A stretch of 64,000 nucleotides of DNA from Gordonia tangerina (GTDB lineage Bacteria > Actinomycetota > Actinomycetes > Mycobacteriales > Mycobacteriaceae), in NCBI RefSeq assembly GCF_021556435.1, contig NZ_JAKGCU010000002.1:358458-422457 (forward strand), written 5' to 3'. The notes under the pieces are model-generated. The model did not search any database, had not been told where the DNA came from, and worked only from the letters and a program-made list of their open reading frames with translations. Positions 11,744 through 22,383 of the stretch are shown here, in pieces; position 1 is the stretch's first letter, and each line of letters opens with the position of its first letter. Both the position numbers and the translations under genes were made by a program.

Positions 11744-13410
11744 GAGGGCTCCTTGCCGAACAACGTCCGGGCCGCCCCGGCGGTGACCACCGAACCGGTG
11801 ACCACGACGCCGGCACCGGCGACCGGTTCGCCGTCGGACTCTTCGGCAAGTCCGATGGCGGTCTCCACGGCGTCGGGCAGGAACGGCTTCACCACCACCC
11901 GCTCCTCACCGAAGATCGGCAGCGCGATCTCGGCCAGCATCTCGGTGTCCAGTGCGCGCGGCGAACCGTTGTTGGTGAGCACCACGCTGTCCAGAACGGG
12001 CTCCATGGCCTCCAGAAATCCTTCCGCATCCTTGTCACCGAGCATGCCGATCACCCCGACGAGTCGTCGAAAGTCGAATTCCTCGGTCAACGCCCGCGCC
12101 AGCGCCTCGCCGCCGTGTGGGTTGTGCGCGGCGTCGATGAACACCGTCGGGGCCGATCGCACACGTTCCAGCCGGCCCGGGCTCGCCACCGCCGCGAAAC
12201 CGGCCCGTACCGCGTCGATGTCGAGTTGGCGATCCGGGCCCGCCCCGAAGAAGGCCTCGACCGCAGCAAGTGCGAGTGCGGCGTTGGCCGCCTGGTGAGC
12301 ACCGTGCAACGGTAGGAACACTTCGTCGTACGCTCCACCGAGGCCCTGCAGACGCAGCAACTGGCCGCCGACAGCGGTGATCGACTCGAGCACGGCGAAC
12401 TCGGAATCCTGCCGGGCGACGATGGTCCCGGTCTCGACCGTCTGACGCAGCAGGACGTCCATCACCTCGGGCTCCTGCGGCGCGATCACGGTGACAGGGT
12501 CCGTGGGCACCAGATCGTCCGCTGCCTTCTTGATGATCCCGGCCTTCTCCCCGGCGATCGCGCTGAGCGTGTCACCAAGGTAATCGGCATGATCCATCGC
12601 TATCGGAGTGATGACGGCCACAGTCGCGTCGACGACGTTCGTGGCGTCCCATCGACCGCCCATGCCCGTCTCCACCACCGCAACGTCCACCGGCGCCTCG
12701 GCGAAGACGGCATACGAGATCGCCGTCAACACCTCGAACTTGCTCATCCGCGGTCCGCCGGCAGCGGTGGACGAATCATCGACCATCGTGATGTACGGCT
12801 CGAGTTCCCGGTAGGTGTCGATGTAGGTGCGGGCGGAGATCGGCGCACCGTCGACGGAGATGCGTTCGGTGACGCGTTGCAGATGCGGACTGGTGATCCG
12901 CCCCGTGCGCCGGTGTAAGGCGATGAGCAGCGCGTCGATCATCCGGGCCACCGACGTCTTGCCGTTGGTTCCCGCGATGTGGATGGCCGGATAGCCGTGC
13001 TGCGGCGAACCCAGCAGATCCATCAGAGCCGCGATGCGGGTCAGCGAGGGCTCGATCTTGGTTTCGGGCCAGCGGGTGTCGAGTTCGGCCTCGACCTCCG
13101 CGAGTTCGGCGAGCGTCGCGGCGTCGTCGATCAAGCGTGCGGGACGCCGCGATCCTCCGGCCCCGTCCTCCTCGTCGTCGGCGGGGTCGATATCGGCGGG
13201 GTCGATATCGGCGGGGTCGACATCGGCAGGGTCGACATCGGCAGGGTCGATATCGGCAGGGTCGACGTCGGCATCCCGCGCGTCGATCTCGTCGAGCAGG
13301 GCGCCGAGATCCTGCGACACCGGGCCGTCGGGACCGAGGTGGTCGCGGTCCAGATCGTCGTCCCAGTCGTCGGCATCGGCGCCGTGGTCCTGATCGTCGC
13401 GGGAACTCAC
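11740..13410 (-). CDS. folC: Folylpolyglutamate / dihydrofolate synthase with acidic N-terminal extension
   Basis: FolC adds glutamate to dihydropteroate and to folates, keeping them in the cell. The ATP loop GTNGKTS is at residues 147-153, and the Mur-ligase-like core ([44 protein letters not shown]) is complete. At 556 residues it is about 70 longer than M. tuberculosis FolC. The excess is N-terminal: residues 1-90 are acidic and disordered and contain six DPA(D)(I/V) units encoded by a 15-bp tandem repeat. No later start is clearly better, and the ATG overlaps the valS stop (4 bp), which favours translation of the extension. Confidence 0.93.
   Translation of the reverse strand: MSSRDDQDHGADADDWDDDLDRDHLGPDGPVSQDLGALLDEIDARDADVDPADIDPADVDPADVDPADIDPADIDPADDEEDGAGGSRRPARLIDDAATLAELAEVEAELDTRWPETKIEPSLTRIAALMDLLGSPQHGYPAIHIAGTNGKTSVARMIDALLIALHRRTGRITSPHLQRVTERISVDGAPISARTYIDTYRELEPYITMVDDSSTAAGGPRMSKFEVLTAISYAVFAEAPVDVAVVETGMGGRWDATNVVDATVAVITPIAMDHADYLGDTLSAIAGEKAGIIKKAADDLVPTDPVTVIAPQEPEVMDVLLRQTVETGTIVARQDSEFAVLESITAVGGQLLRLQGLGGAYDEVFLPLHGAHQAANAALALAAVEAFFGAGPDRQLDIDAVRAGFAAVASPGRLERVRSAPTVFIDAAHNPHGGEALARALTEEFDFRRLVGVIGMLGDKDAEGFLEAMEPVLDSVVLTNNGSPRALDTEMLAEIALPIFGEERVVVKPFLPDAVETAIGLAEESDGEPVAGAGVVVTGSVVTAGAARTLFGKEPS
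13181..13270 (-). repeat. 15-bp minisatellite, six copies, in folC
   Basis: Six consecutive 15-bp units (plus-strand form GCGGGGTCGATATCG with G/A, T/C and A/G variants) encode repeated DPADI or DPADV pentapeptides. The unit is in frame, so copy number can change without breaking FolC. Confidence 0.9.
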
Positions 13411-16055
13411 GCGCCACCCAAAGCGGCGAGCGCACCACCGAGGCGATCGACTTCCTCGGTCGCCACCTTCTGTCGTTCCCGGATCTTCGCCACGACCTGT
13501 TCAGGGGCCTTGGCCAGGAATTGTTCGTTGCCGAGTTTGCCAGTGGTGGAGGCGAGTTCCTTCTCCGCGGCGGCGAGGTCCTTGGTCAGCCGTTTACGTT
13601 CGGCCGCCACGTCGACGGTCCCGGACGTGTCGATCCGGACGGTCACCGTCGCCGACGACAACCGCACGTCGATCGTCGCGGTGGCCGCGAAACCGTCGTC
13701 GGCAGGCTCGAGCCGAGCCAGCGAATCCAGATATCCACGGGAGGAATCGAGTGCGGCCGCGTCGAGGCCGTCGATCTCGGCGGCCACCCGCTGTCCCGGG
13801 CGCAGCCCCTGGTCGCTGCGGAAGCGCCGAACCTCGGTGATGAGCCGTTGCAGGTCGTCGATGTGTTGGGCCGCCGGGGCGTCGGTCGGCACACCACTGG
13901 CCGCCGGCCACGACGCGATCACCACCGACTCCTGCCCCGTCAGCGACCTCCACAGCACCTCGGTGACGAATGGCATCACCGGGTGCAGCAGCCGCAACAG
14001 GTTGTCGAGCACAGTGCCGAGCACCACCGACGTCGACGCGGACCGTGCGTCGTCGTTCTGCGCATATTGGACCTTGGCCAACTCCAGATACCAGTCGCAG
14101 ACCTCGTCCCACGCGAAGTGATACAGCGCCTCACAGGCTTTGGAGAACTCGTATGCCTCGAAACCGGCATCGGCCTCGGCCCGGACCTGCTCGAGTCGAT
14201 CCAGAATCCACCGGTCGGCTTCGGTCAGCGTTGCGCGATCGGGTAGTTCAGCCACCGTGGCGCCGTTCATCAGCGCGAACTTGGTGGCGTTGAACAGTTT
14301 CGTCGCGAAGTTGCGCGAGGACTGTGCGTGGTCCTCGCCGACCGATATGTCGCTACCCGGGTTGGCGCCGCGAGCGAGCGTGAAGCGCAACGCGTCGGCG
14401 CCGAAGCGCTCCACCCAGTCGAGTGGATCGATGCCGTTGCCCTTCGACTTCGACATCTTGCGGCCGTGCTCGTCGCGCACCAGACCATGCAGGAACAGGT
14501 TGTGGAACGGCACTGCGTTGCCGTCGCCGAGCCGGTCACCGACGTAGGTACCGAACATCATCATCCGGGCCACCCAGAAGAACAGGATGTCGTAGCCGGT
14601 GACGAGAACCGAAGTGGGATAGAACTTCTCGAGGTCGGCGGTGTTGTCGGGCCAGCCCATGGTGGAGAACGGCCACAGGCCCGACGAGAACCAGGTGTCG
14701 AGGACGTCGGTCTCCTGGACATAGCCGTCGGGTGCCTGCTCGTCGGGCCCCACACAGACGACCTCCCCCTCGGGGCCGTAGAAGATCGGGATGCGGTGAC
14801 CCCACCACAGCTGACGAGAGATACACCAGTCGTACATGTTGTCGACCCAGCCGAACCAGCGCGGCTCCATCGAGGTCGGGTGGATCACGGTGTTACCGTT
14901 GCGAACCGCGTCGCCTGCCGCCTTGGCCAAGGACTCGACGCGCACCCACCACTGCATGGACAACCGCGGTTCGATGGGCTCGCCGGTCCGTTCGGAATGT
15001 CCGACGCTGTGCAGGTACGGCCTGACCTCGGTGACGATGCGGCCCTGCTCGGCGAGAGCCTCCCGCACCTTGGCCCGCGCCTCGAACCGGTCCATCCCGT
15101 CGAACACGGTTCCGGTGTCGGCGATGCGCGCCTCGTCGTCCATGATGGTCGGCATCGGGAGGTCGTGGCGTTGCCCGATCGCGAAGTCGTTGGGGTCGTG
15201 TGCGGGAGTGATCTTGACCGCGCCACTGCCGAACTCGGGATCGACGTAGTCGTCGGCAATCACCGGGATGCGCCGGTCGACGAACGGGTGGTCGAGTTCG
15301 GTGCCGATCAGATGGGCGTAGCGCTCGTCGTCGGGGTGCACCGCGATCGCGGTGTCGCCGAGCATCGTCTCGAGTCGGGTGGTGGCGACCACGATGTGTG
15401 GCGCGTCGTCGTCGAGGCTGCCGTAGCGGAAGCTGACCAGTTCGCCCTCGACGTCGGCGTAGCTCACCTCGATGTCGCTGATGGCGGTCTTGAGCACCGG
15501 CGACCAGTTCACGAGCCGCTCGGCGCGGTAAATCAGCCCGTCGTCGTACATCTGCTTGAACACTGTCTGCACGGCGCGTGACAGACCGTCGTCCATGGTG
15601 AAGCGTTCGCGGCTCCAGTCGACGCCGTCACCGAGACGCCGCATCTGCGTGCCGATGTTTCCGCCGATCTCGGCCTTCTCTGTCCAGACGCGATCGATGA
15701 ATGCCTCGCGACCGAGGTCGTCGCGCGTCAATCCGTCCTCCGCGGCGATCTTGCGCTCCACCATCGTCTGCATCGCGATGGCCGCATGATCCATTCCGGG
15801 CAGCCACAACACCTCGTAGCCCTGCATGCGGCGGCGACGCGCCAACGCGTCCATCAGCACATGCTCGTAGGCGTGGCCCATGTGCAGCGACCCGTTGACG
15901 TTCGGCGGCGGGATGACGATCGAGAACGCCGGCCGGTCGCTGGTCGCGTCTGCGGTGAAGTAACCGGCGTCCACCCAGCCCTGATACAGCTGTGCTTCGT
16001 GTTCGGCGGGGTCCCAGGACTTCGGTAGCTCGCGGCTCGGATCGGGTGTGCTCAC
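13407..16055 (-). CDS. valS: Valyl-tRNA synthetase
   Basis: This 882-residue class I synthetase charges tRNA-Val. The HIGH-type motif is NGSLHMGHA and the KMSKS motif is KMSKSKGNG. The editing domain lies between them, and a C-terminal coiled coil ([18 protein letters not shown]) binds tRNA. Length is normal. It starts with GTG, and the TAAGAT box 6 nt upstream indicates a leaderless transcript. It overlaps folC by 4 bp, giving a valS-folC-DUF4233 operon. Confidence 0.98.
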   Translation of the reverse strand: MSTPDPSRELPKSWDPAEHEAQLYQGWVDAGYFTADATSDRPAFSIVIPPPNVNGSLHMGHAYEHVLMDALARRRRMQGYEVLWLPGMDHAAIAMQTMVERKIAAEDGLTRDDLGREAFIDRVWTEKAEIGGNIGTQMRRLGDGVDWSRERFTMDDGLSRAVQTVFKQMYDDGLIYRAERLVNWSPVLKTAISDIEVSYADVEGELVSFRYGSLDDDAPHIVVATTRLETMLGDTAIAVHPDDERYAHLIGTELDHPFVDRRIPVIADDYVDPEFGSGAVKITPAHDPNDFAIGQRHDLPMPTIMDDEARIADTGTVFDGMDRFEARAKVREALAEQGRIVTEVRPYLHSVGHSERTGEPIEPRLSMQWWVRVESLAKAAGDAVRNGNTVIHPTSMEPRWFGWVDNMYDWCISRQLWWGHRIPIFYGPEGEVVCVGPDEQAPDGYVQETDVLDTWFSSGLWPFSTMGWPDNTADLEKFYPTSVLVTGYDILFFWVARMMMFGTYVGDRLGDGNAVPFHNLFLHGLVRDEHGRKMSKSKGNGIDPLDWVERFGADALRFTLARGANPGSDISVGEDHAQSSRNFATKLFNATKFALMNGATVAELPDRATLTEADRWILDRLEQVRAEADAGFEAYEFSKACEALYHFAWDEVCDWYLELAKVQYAQNDDARSASTSVVLGTVLDNLLRLLHPVMPFVTEVLWRSLTGQESVVIASWPAASGVPTDAPAAQHIDDLQRLITEVRRFRSDQGLRPGQRVAAEIDGLDAAALDSSRGYLDSLARLEPADDGFAATATIDVRLSSATVTVRIDTSGTVDVAAERKRLTKDLAAAEKELASTTGKLGNEQFLAKAPEQVVAKIRERQKVATEEVDRLGGALAALGGA

Positions 16056-16061
16056 CCCACA

Positions 16062-16067
16062 ATCTTA
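16062..16067 (-). promoter_or_regulatory. -10 box (TAAGAT) of leaderless valS
   Basis: On the minus strand TAAGAT is followed by six bases (TGTGGG) and then the GTG start of valS, within the 26-bp gap after mobA. Confidence 0.55.
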
Positions 16068-16081
16068 GGAAACGTCACAGG

Positions 16082-16687
16082 CTAGACATGGAGCCGGTGC
16101 AGGTCTTCGGGAGCGTTGACATTGGTGAGCCATTCCGGATTGCCCACGGCAACGCGATGAGTGGTCAACGCATCGAGCGCGGCGAGCATCCGTCGTTCAC
16201 CTCCCGCGGTCAGCTCCGCGATCACCGGCGCGACGTCGGTGCGATAGAGCCCGGCCATGGGGTGGTCACGCTGCGCATCGGTGGCGATGACCGCCTGGGT
16301 CGACACGGTGACCCCCCGCAACAGCTCGTCGATCAACTCCGAGGAGATCAGCGGCATGTCCGTCGCACACACGAACGCCCATGCCGCGCCGGCATCGGCC
16401 GCCCGGGACAACCCCACCGCAAGACCGGCGAGCGGCCCGCCGCCCGGCGTTTCGTCGGTGACCCACTGCGCCTCGGGGCCGCCGGTGCCGTGGAGCCCCT
16501 GATAGGCCGCGGATTCCTCCGGGGCCACCACGAACACCGGATCGCAGCGCTGCCCCACCGTCCGGACCACGCGCGCCAGCATCGGCTCTCCTGCCCAGTC
16601 CATGGCCGCCTTGTCGCGACCCATCCGTCGGGAACGGCCGCCTGCCAGCACGATTCCCGCCACCCGCTGCTCATCGGTTTGCGCCAT
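16082..16687 (-). CDS. mobA: Molybdenum cofactor guanylyltransferase
   Basis: MobA (201 residues) joins GMP to molybdopterin to give the bis-MGD cofactor used by DMSO-reductase-type enzymes. The nucleotide-binding motif LAGGRSRRMGRDKA is at the N-terminus, and DETPGGGPLAGL and CATDMPLIS are the other family motifs. It is divergent from the FdhF/YdeP-type gene, start to start 47 bp, so enzyme and cofactor maker share a control region. A second bis-MGD enzyme lies at 41.4-43.6 kb. Confidence 0.93.
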   Translation of the reverse strand: MAQTDEQRVAGIVLAGGRSRRMGRDKAAMDWAGEPMLARVVRTVGQRCDPVFVVAPEESAAYQGLHGTGGPEAQWVTDETPGGGPLAGLAVGLSRAADAGAAWAFVCATDMPLISSELIDELLRGVTVSTQAVIATDAQRDHPMAGLYRTDVAPVIAELTAGGERRMLAALDALTTHRVAVGNPEWLTNVNAPEDLHRLHV

Positions 16688-16693
16688 GGGACC

Positions 16694-16728
16694 AGTGTGC
16701 CGACAGTCCGGCCCACTCGGGGCAAGAT
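16694..16728. promoter_or_regulatory. Divergent -10-like boxes between mobA and the molybdoenzyme
   Basis: Toward mobA, CACACT (16699-16694) lies 6 nt before its ATG. Toward the oxidoreductase, CAAGAT (16723-16728) lies 6 nt before its ATG. Both miss only the first T of TANNNT and keep the leaderless spacing seen elsewhere in the window. The assignment is tentative. Confidence 0.35.
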
Positions 16729-16734
16729 GGGAAT

Positions 16735-19056
16735 ATGAGCCGTCAAAGCCAGTCCACCGACATCGCCGTCACCGAACCCGTCGACACCGACACCGGAGTG
16801 ATCAAGGATCATGCGGCCGGGGTCCCGGCGGTCGCGGTGGCTCTGGCGCGGGGGCTCGAGCAGATGGGTCCGGTCCGCACGGCGCGCACGCTGGCGAAAC
16901 TCAATCAGCGCAACGGGTTCGACTGTCCCGGGTGCGCCTGGCCGGAGACGCCCGGCCACCGCAAGCATGCGGAGTTCTGCGAGAACGGTGCCAAGGCGGT
17001 CGCCGAGGAGGCCACCCGGCGACGGGTGACCCCGGAGTTCTTCGCCGCTCACTCGGTGGACGACCTGCGGGAGCGGTCGGGCTACTGGCTGTCACAGCAG
17101 GGGCGGTTGACCCACCCGATGTACCTCGCTCCGGGTGACTCACACTACCGGCCGGTGTCCTGGGAACAGGCCAACCAGCTCATCGCCGACGAACTCTCGG
17201 CGATGTCATCGCCGCACGAGGCGGTCTTCTACACCTCCGGCCGGACCAGCAATGAGGCGGCGTTCGTCTATCAACTCTTCGCGCGCAGTCTGGGCACCAA
17301 CAACCTGCCGGATTGTTCGAACATGTGCCACGAGTCCTCGGGCTCCGCGCTCGGCGCATCGATCGGCATCGGCAAGGGATCGGTCACCGTGCCCGACATC
17401 GAATCGGCCGATCTCATCATCATCGCCGGTCAGAATCCCGGCACCAACCATCCGCGCATGCTGTCGACATTGGAGAAGGCCAAACACAACGGCGCCCGGA
17501 TCGTCGCCATCAATCCGCTGCCCGAGGCCGGTCTGATGCGGTTCAAGGATCCGCAGAAGATCGGTGGCGTCGTGGGGCACGGCGTGAAACTCGCCGACGA
17601 CTTCCTGCAGATCCGTCTCGGCGGCGACATGGCCCTGTTCCGCGGTGTCGCGCGACTGTTGCTCGACGCCGAGCGGGCCGCCCCGGGCACCGTCTTCGAC
17701 CAGGACTTCCTCGACGCCCACTGCACAGGGGTCGACGACTACCTTCGGTCGCTCGACGATGTCGATGTCGACGAGATCCTTGCGGCGACCGGACTGACGT
17801 ACGCACAGATCCGCGACCTGGCCGAGGCGGTGGCCTCGGCGGACCGGGTCGTCCTGTGCTGGGCAATGGGCCTGACCCAGCACCGGCATTCGGTGGCCAC
17901 CATCGGCGAGGGCACCAATGTGCTGCTGCTACGCGGGATGATCGGTAAGCCGGGCGCCGGCCTGTGCCCAGTCCGCGGGCACTCCAACGTGCAGGGCGAT
18001 CGCACGATGGGCATATTCGAGAAGATGCCCGAGTCTTTCCTCGCGGCCCAGGACGCCGAGTTCGGCATCGACTCTCCACGCGAGCACGGGTATGACACGG
18101 TGGCGGCCATCGGCGCGATGGCGCGCGGCGAGGTCCGCGTGTTCTTCGCGATGGGCGGCAATTTCGTGTCCGCGGCACCGGACACCGACCTCACCCGCGC
18201 CGCCCTGGCCCGCTGTGCACTCACGGTGCAGGTGAGCACCAAACTCAACGAATCCCACCTGGCCACCGGTCGCGCCGCGCTCATCCTGCCGACCCTTGGA
18301 CGCACCGACAAGGATCTTGTCGACGGTGTGGCACAGCAGGTGTCGGTCGAGGACTCGATGTCGGTGGTACACCTGTCGCGCGGTTCGTTGCCACCGGCGT
18401 CGGCGCACCTGCGCAGCGAGGTCGGCATCGTCTGCGATCTCGCCACCGCCGCCCTGGGCCCCGATCACCCGGTGCCATGGCAACAGTTGCGCCGCGACTA
18501 CAACCTGATCCGTGACCACATCTCTCGGGTCATCCCGGGTTTCGAGGACTTCAACATCCGCGTCCGACTCTCCGACGGATTCGTGCTACCCCATCCCCCG
18601 CGCGATCGCCGCGAATTCGACACCCCGGACGGCCGCGCGCACTTCGCGCTGCATCCCCTCGACTGGGTACGGGTACCGGAGGGAAAACTGATCCTGCAGA
18701 CCCTGCGCAGTCACGATCAGTACAACACCACGATCTACGGCCACGACGATCGCTATCGCGGCATCAAAGGCAACCGCCGGGTCATCATGTGTCACCCTGA
18801 TGACATCGCGGCCGCAGGTCTGCACGCGGGCGATCGCGTCGACATCATCTCCGAGTACGAGGGCGAGGCCGGCATCGAGGAACGTCGCGTCGACGATTTC
18901 GAACTCATCGCGTACTCCACCCCGCGGGGTAACGCCGCGGCCTATTATCCCGAGACCAATCCCCTGGTCCCGCTTGGATCGGTCGCGCGGGAATCGAACA
19001 CCCCGGTCTCCAAAGCGGTGGTGATCCGGCTCGAACCCAGCAGGACGGCAACCTGA
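16735..19056 (+). CDS. FdhF/YdeP-family molybdopterin oxidoreductase
   Basis: This 773-residue protein belongs to the bis-MGD (formate dehydrogenase alpha-like) superfamily, FdhF/YdeP branch. The branch signature FDCPGCAWP gives C64 and C67; the usual four-cysteine Fe-S pattern of formate dehydrogenases is not seen. Cofactor segments include TSGRTSNEAAFVYQLFAR, AGQNPGTNHPRML and GHSNVQGDRTMG, and the C-terminal MGD-binding domain is complete. In E. coli YdeP is linked to acid resistance; its substrate is unknown. No FdhD-like or Fe-S partner is adjacent, but mobA is divergent from it. Confidence 0.85.
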   Translation: MSRQSQSTDIAVTEPVDTDTGVIKDHAAGVPAVAVALARGLEQMGPVRTARTLAKLNQRNGFDCPGCAWPETPGHRKHAEFCENGAKAVAEEATRRRVTPEFFAAHSVDDLRERSGYWLSQQGRLTHPMYLAPGDSHYRPVSWEQANQLIADELSAMSSPHEAVFYTSGRTSNEAAFVYQLFARSLGTNNLPDCSNMCHESSGSALGASIGIGKGSVTVPDIESADLIIIAGQNPGTNHPRMLSTLEKAKHNGARIVAINPLPEAGLMRFKDPQKIGGVVGHGVKLADDFLQIRLGGDMALFRGVARLLLDAERAAPGTVFDQDFLDAHCTGVDDYLRSLDDVDVDEILAATGLTYAQIRDLAEAVASADRVVLCWAMGLTQHRHSVATIGEGTNVLLLRGMIGKPGAGLCPVRGHSNVQGDRTMGIFEKMPESFLAAQDAEFGIDSPREHGYDTVAAIGAMARGEVRVFFAMGGNFVSAAPDTDLTRAALARCALTVQVSTKLNESHLATGRAALILPTLGRTDKDLVDGVAQQVSVEDSMSVVHLSRGSLPPASAHLRSEVGIVCDLATAALGPDHPVPWQQLRRDYNLIRDHISRVIPGFEDFNIRVRLSDGFVLPHPPRDRREFDTPDGRAHFALHPLDWVRVPEGKLILQTLRSHDQYNTTIYGHDDRYRGIKGNRRVIMCHPDDIAAAGLHAGDRVDIISEYEGEAGIEERRVDDFELIAYSTPRGNAAAYYPETNPLVPLGSVARESNTPVSKAVVIRLEPSRTAT

Positions 19057-19080
19057 CCCGGCGCGTCCGCCCGCGACACG

Positions 19081-19119
19081 CCGCAACCCCCGGGGCATCG
19101 GAACTCCCGGGGGTTGCGG
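19081..19119. terminator. Bidirectional terminator between molybdoenzyme and clpX
   Basis: A perfect 14-bp stem (CCGCAACCCCCGGG / CCCGGGGGTTGCGG) with an 11-nt loop lies between two convergent genes and can serve both. Confidence 0.8.
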
Positions 19120-19134
19120 TGATGAGAAGGCGGG

Positions 19135-20415
19135 TCAGGCGCTCTTGTCTCGGCGCTCGTCGCGGCTGTTCTTGCGCGGGACAATCGTCGGGAGCACATT
19201 GTCGCGGACTGTCTCACCGGTCACGACGACCTTCTCCACGTCGTCTCGACTGGGAATGTCGTACATCACCGGAAGCAGCACCTCTTCCATGATGGCGCGC
19301 AGCCCGCGCGCGCCGGTACCGCGGTGGATGGCCTGATCGGCGACGGCTTCGAGCGCATCCTTGCTGAACTCGAGTTCCACGTTGTCCATCTCGAACAGCT
19401 TGGTGTACTGCTTGACCAGGGCGTTCTTCGGCTCGGACAGAATGCTGACGAGGGAGTCCTTGTCCAGGTTGGTGACCGAGGCGACGATCGGCAGACGACC
19501 GATGAACTCCGGGATCAGACCGAACTTGATGAGATCCTCCGGCATCACCTCGGCGAAGTGATCGGTGGTGTCGATCTCGTCGCGGCTGGTCACCTCGTTA
19601 CCGAAGCCGAGCCCGCGCTTGCCGATTCGTTCGGACACGATCTTCTCGAGACCGGCAAAGGCACCCGCCACGATGAACAACACGTTGGTGGTGTCGATCT
19701 GGATGAACTCCTGATGCGGATGCTTACGCCCGCCCTGCGGCGGCACCGAGGCCTGCGTCCCCTCCAGGATCTTCAGCAACGCCTGCTGCACACCCTCACC
19801 CGAGACGTCTCGGGTGATCGACGGGTTCTCACTCTTGCGCGCGACCTTGTCCACCTCGTCGATGTAGATGATTCCGGTCTCGGCGCGCTTCACATCGTAA
19901 TCGGCCGCTTGGATCAACTTGAGCAGGATGTTCTCGACATCCTCGCCGACATACCCTGCCTCGGTGAGCGCCGTCGCGTCGGCGATGGCGAACGGAACGT
20001 TCAGCATCTTCGCCAAGGTCTGCGCCAGGTAGGTCTTCCCGCAGCCCGTCGGACCGAGCATCAGGATGTTGGACTTGGCGATCTCCACCGACTCACCGGT
20101 GCGGGAGTCCTTCTTCTCACCGGCCTGGATTCGCTTGTAGTGGTTGTAGACCGCCACGGCCAACGTCCGCTTGGCGGTGTCCTGACCGATGACGTAGTTC
20201 TCGAGGAAGTCACGGATCTCGGCCGGCTTGGGCAGCTCGTCGAGTTTCACATCGCCGTTCTCGGCGAGCTCCTCTTCGATGATCTCGTTGCAGAGATCGA
20301 TGCACTCGTCACAGATGTACACGCCGGGGCCGGCGATCAGCTTCTTGACCTGCTTCTGACTCTTTCCGCAGAACGAGCACTTCAGCAGGTCGCCACCGTC
20401 TCCGATTCGTGCCAT
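19135..20415 (-). CDS. clpX: ClpX, ATPase subunit of Clp protease
   Basis: This 426-residue AAA+ unfoldase feeds substrates to ClpP. It has the N-terminal zinc-binding domain (CSFCGK and CDECIDLC), Walker A GPTGCGKT, Walker B IYIDEVDK, the GYVGEDVE pore loop, the IGF-type ClpP-docking loop (here [10 protein letters not shown]) and the sensor-2 GARGLR motif. Length is typical. It is transcribed away from the clpP operon, with about 340 bp between it and the clpP2 stop. Confidence 0.98.
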   Translation of the reverse strand: MARIGDGGDLLKCSFCGKSQKQVKKLIAGPGVYICDECIDLCNEIIEEELAENGDVKLDELPKPAEIRDFLENYVIGQDTAKRTLAVAVYNHYKRIQAGEKKDSRTGESVEIAKSNILMLGPTGCGKTYLAQTLAKMLNVPFAIADATALTEAGYVGEDVENILLKLIQAADYDVKRAETGIIYIDEVDKVARKSENPSITRDVSGEGVQQALLKILEGTQASVPPQGGRKHPHQEFIQIDTTNVLFIVAGAFAGLEKIVSERIGKRGLGFGNEVTSRDEIDTTDHFAEVMPEDLIKFGLIPEFIGRLPIVASVTNLDKDSLVSILSEPKNALVKQYTKLFEMDNVELEFSKDALEAVADQAIHRGTGARGLRAIMEEVLLPVMYDIPSRDDVEKVVVTGETVRDNVLPTIVPRKNSRDERRDKSA

Positions 20416-20754
20416 CTCGTGTACGTACCTTCCTCTTGCTCCGGTCGATTCGACGGACCTTCACCGTGCGCAGCCGGGCATGGGTGACCGTGCGGCATGC
20501 GGATCGCCCAATAACCCGACGGTACCCGCGCGCCGCTCGAACTTCGACCGATAACGCCAAATGTCGTGTCGGAAGTTTCGGTCGTCGTCCGCTATCTGGT
20601 TGTGCTGGGCGTCATGGCCGCCGCCATCTGGCTTCCCGCTTCTGCACGGCGATCGAACTCCCGCGCAGACGTCCAGGATGACTGCCGACGACCATGTTGG
20701 GCACGCACCTCGACCCGGCGTGTCGAGACGAGGTGCGTGCGGGCCGGATCCGAC
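20416..20754 (-). other. clpX upstream region
   Basis: No gene is visible in these 339 bp. They hold the clpP2 terminator (20701-20740) and presumably the clpX promoter, but I find no clear TANNNT box on the minus strand. A short palindrome TCGAA-C-TTCGA near 20538 is the only other pattern noted. Confidence 0.5.
20701..20740 (-). terminator. Terminator of clpP1-clpP2
   Basis: A perfect 12-bp stem (GCACGCACCTCG / CGAGGTGCGTGC) with further inner pairing lies 15 bp beyond the clpP2 stop. Confidence 0.75.
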
Positions 20755-21453
20755 TCAGGCCTTCTTCATCGACTTCTTGCGATACTCGAAGACCTCGTCG
20801 ACGATGCCGTATTCCTTGGCCTGATCCGCCGACAGGATGTTGTCGCGGTCGGTGTCCTTGCGAATCTTGTCCTTGTCCTGCCCGGTGTGGCGGGACAAGA
20901 TCTCGTCGAGCCGGTTGCGAATGCGCTCGATCTCTGCGGCCTGGATCTCCAGGTCTGACACCTGACCCTGGTAGGCACCGCCGGTCCGTGGCTGGTGGAT
21001 CAGCACGGTGGCATTGGGCAGCGCCGCGCGCTTGCCGGGTGTACCGCCGGCGAGCAGAATGGCCGCCGCCGAGGCGGCCTCACCCAGGCAGACCGTCACG
21101 ATGTCGCAGTGGACGTACTGCATGGTGTCGTAGATCGCCAACATGTCCGGAACGCTGCCGCCCGGCGAGTTGATGTACATCGTGATGTCGCGGTCAGGGT
21201 CCTGGGACTCGAGCACCAGCAGTTGCGCCATCACGTCGTTGGCGACGGTCTGGTCGATCGGGGTGCCGACGAACACGATGCGCTCTTCGAACAGCTTCGC
21301 GTACGGGTCGTACTGGCGCTGTCCGTTGGGGGTGTGCTCGATGAACTGCGGGAGGATGTAGCGCGCCTCGATGCTCTTGATCGCCAGCGCCGACGACGGG
21401 ATGCCGGCGGCGACGTCGGCGGGCAAGTGGTCGAGCGAGAAGGAGTTGGTCAT
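20755..21453 (-). CDS. clpP2: ClpP2 protease subunit
   Basis: This 232-residue serine protease forms the mixed ClpP1P2 barrel typical of mycobacteria. The serine is S128 in GEAASAAA, the histidine H153 in VLIHQPR, and the Asp is in the KDTDRDN region. The start at 21453 is set by GGAGCAGCAG before the ATG; the longer reading runs back into clpP1. Residues 1-30 are a propeptide-like extension longer than in M. tuberculosis. It lies 53 nt after clpP1. Confidence 0.97.
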   Translation of the reverse strand: MTNSFSLDHLPADVAAGIPSSALAIKSIEARYILPQFIEHTPNGQRQYDPYAKLFEERIVFVGTPIDQTVANDVMAQLLVLESQDPDRDITMYINSPGGSVPDMLAIYDTMQYVHCDIVTVCLGEAASAAAILLAGGTPGKRAALPNATVLIHQPRTGGAYQGQVSDLEIQAAEIERIRNRLDEILSRHTGQDKDKIRKDTDRDNILSADQAKEYGIVDEVFEYRKKSMKKA

Positions 21454-21506
21454 CTGCTGCTCCGTTGGTGAGATGTGGCCTCGTGTTTGCGGTGCGTGGT
21501 CGGCGC

Positions 21507-22118
21507 TCAGGACGGGGTCACCGAGCCCGCGCGGGTGACCACGTGGTCGACGAGTCCGTACTCGAGCGCTTCGTGCGCGGTGAACCACTTGTCACGGTCC
21601 GAGTCGGCCTCGATCTTCTCCAGCGGCTGACCGGTGAACTCGGCGTTGAGCCGGTTCATCTCCTTCTTGGTGGCCGCGAACTGCTCGGCCTGGATGGCGA
21701 TATCGGCCGCGGTGCCGCCGATACCGGCCGACGGCTGGTGCATCATGATCCGCGAATGGGGCAGGGCATGCCGTTTGCCCGGGGTGCCGGCGGCCAGCAG
21801 GAACTGGCCCATCGACGCAGCCATACCCATCGCGTAGGTGGCGACATCGCATTCGGCGAGCTGCATGGTGTCGAAGATGGCCATACCCGCGGTCACCGAC
21901 CCGCCCGGCGAGTTGATGTAGAGGTTGATGTCGCGGGTCGGATCCTCGGCCGAGAGCAGCAGGATCTGCGCGCACAGCCGGTTGGCGATGTCGTCGTCGA
22001 CCTGGGTGCCGAGGAAGATGATGCGCTCACGCAGCAGTCGTTCGAACACCGAATCGGTCAGATTCAGCCCGGACACTCCCGAACTCAGGGTCGGCGTGTG
22101 GATCGTCGGCTCACTCAC
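21507..22118 (-). CDS. clpP1: ClpP1 protease subunit
   Basis: ClpP1 (203 residues) pairs with ClpP2. The catalytic serine is S102 (GMAASMG), the histidine H127 (IMMHQPSAG), and the Asp lies in EADSDRD. The GTG at 22118, with AGGAA 5 nt before it, is preferred to an in-frame start 17 codons upstream without a ribosome-binding site. A TAGTGT box at 22266-22261 and a ClgR-box-like element lie upstream, so the operon has its own promoter after the tig terminator. Confidence 0.96.
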   Translation of the reverse strand: MSEPTIHTPTLSSGVSGLNLTDSVFERLLRERIIFLGTQVDDDIANRLCAQILLLSAEDPTRDINLYINSPGGSVTAGMAIFDTMQLAECDVATYAMGMAASMGQFLLAAGTPGKRHALPHSRIMMHQPSAGIGGTAADIAIQAEQFAATKKEMNRLNAEFTGQPLEKIEADSDRDKWFTAHEALEYGLVDHVVTRAGSVTPS

Positions 22119-22260
22119 TGTTCCTACCTTTGCCTGTCGTGGTGACGTGCGGTCACAAACCGCGTCCACCGGTTTCCTCGGTCCAGCTTGTCTGCGATGA
22201 CTTGTTCTGCCGTGGCGACCCTAGGGGTCTCACGAAAGCATCATCGCGAGGTCCTCACCG

Positions 22261-22317
22261 ACACTAACCAATGCCGCCGGAGGGACAGTCCCGACAAGCC
22301 CCCTATTCGCTGAGAGC
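22261..22317 (-). promoter_or_regulatory. Candidate clpP1P2 promoter with ClgR-box-like element
   Basis: On the minus strand GCTCTCAGCGAA (22317-22306) resembles the palindromic core of ClgR boxes (CGC-N5-GCG type), with at least two mismatches to the C. glutamicum consensus. TAGTGT (22266-22261) could be the -10, placing the element near -57, where an activator would bind. ClgR controls clp genes in actinobacteria; binding here is inference. Confidence 0.3.
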
Positions 22318-22319
22318 AG

Positions 22320-22360
22320 AACAGCCGGCCACCGGGTATGGGGACCCGGGTCCGGCTGTT
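22320..22360 (-). terminator. Terminator after tig
   Basis: The stem AACAGCCGG / CCGGCTGTT has an inner ACCCGGG/CCCGGT pairing, just beyond the tig stop and ahead of the clpP1 promoter region. Confidence 0.75.
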
Positions 22361-22383
22361 GTGCCCACTACTCGTGCGATGAA

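Noticed and set aside
20530..20545. TCGAACTTCGA palindrome upstream of clpX as an operator
   Set aside because: A single 11-bp palindrome with no matching promoter or known consensus; too weak to list as a site.
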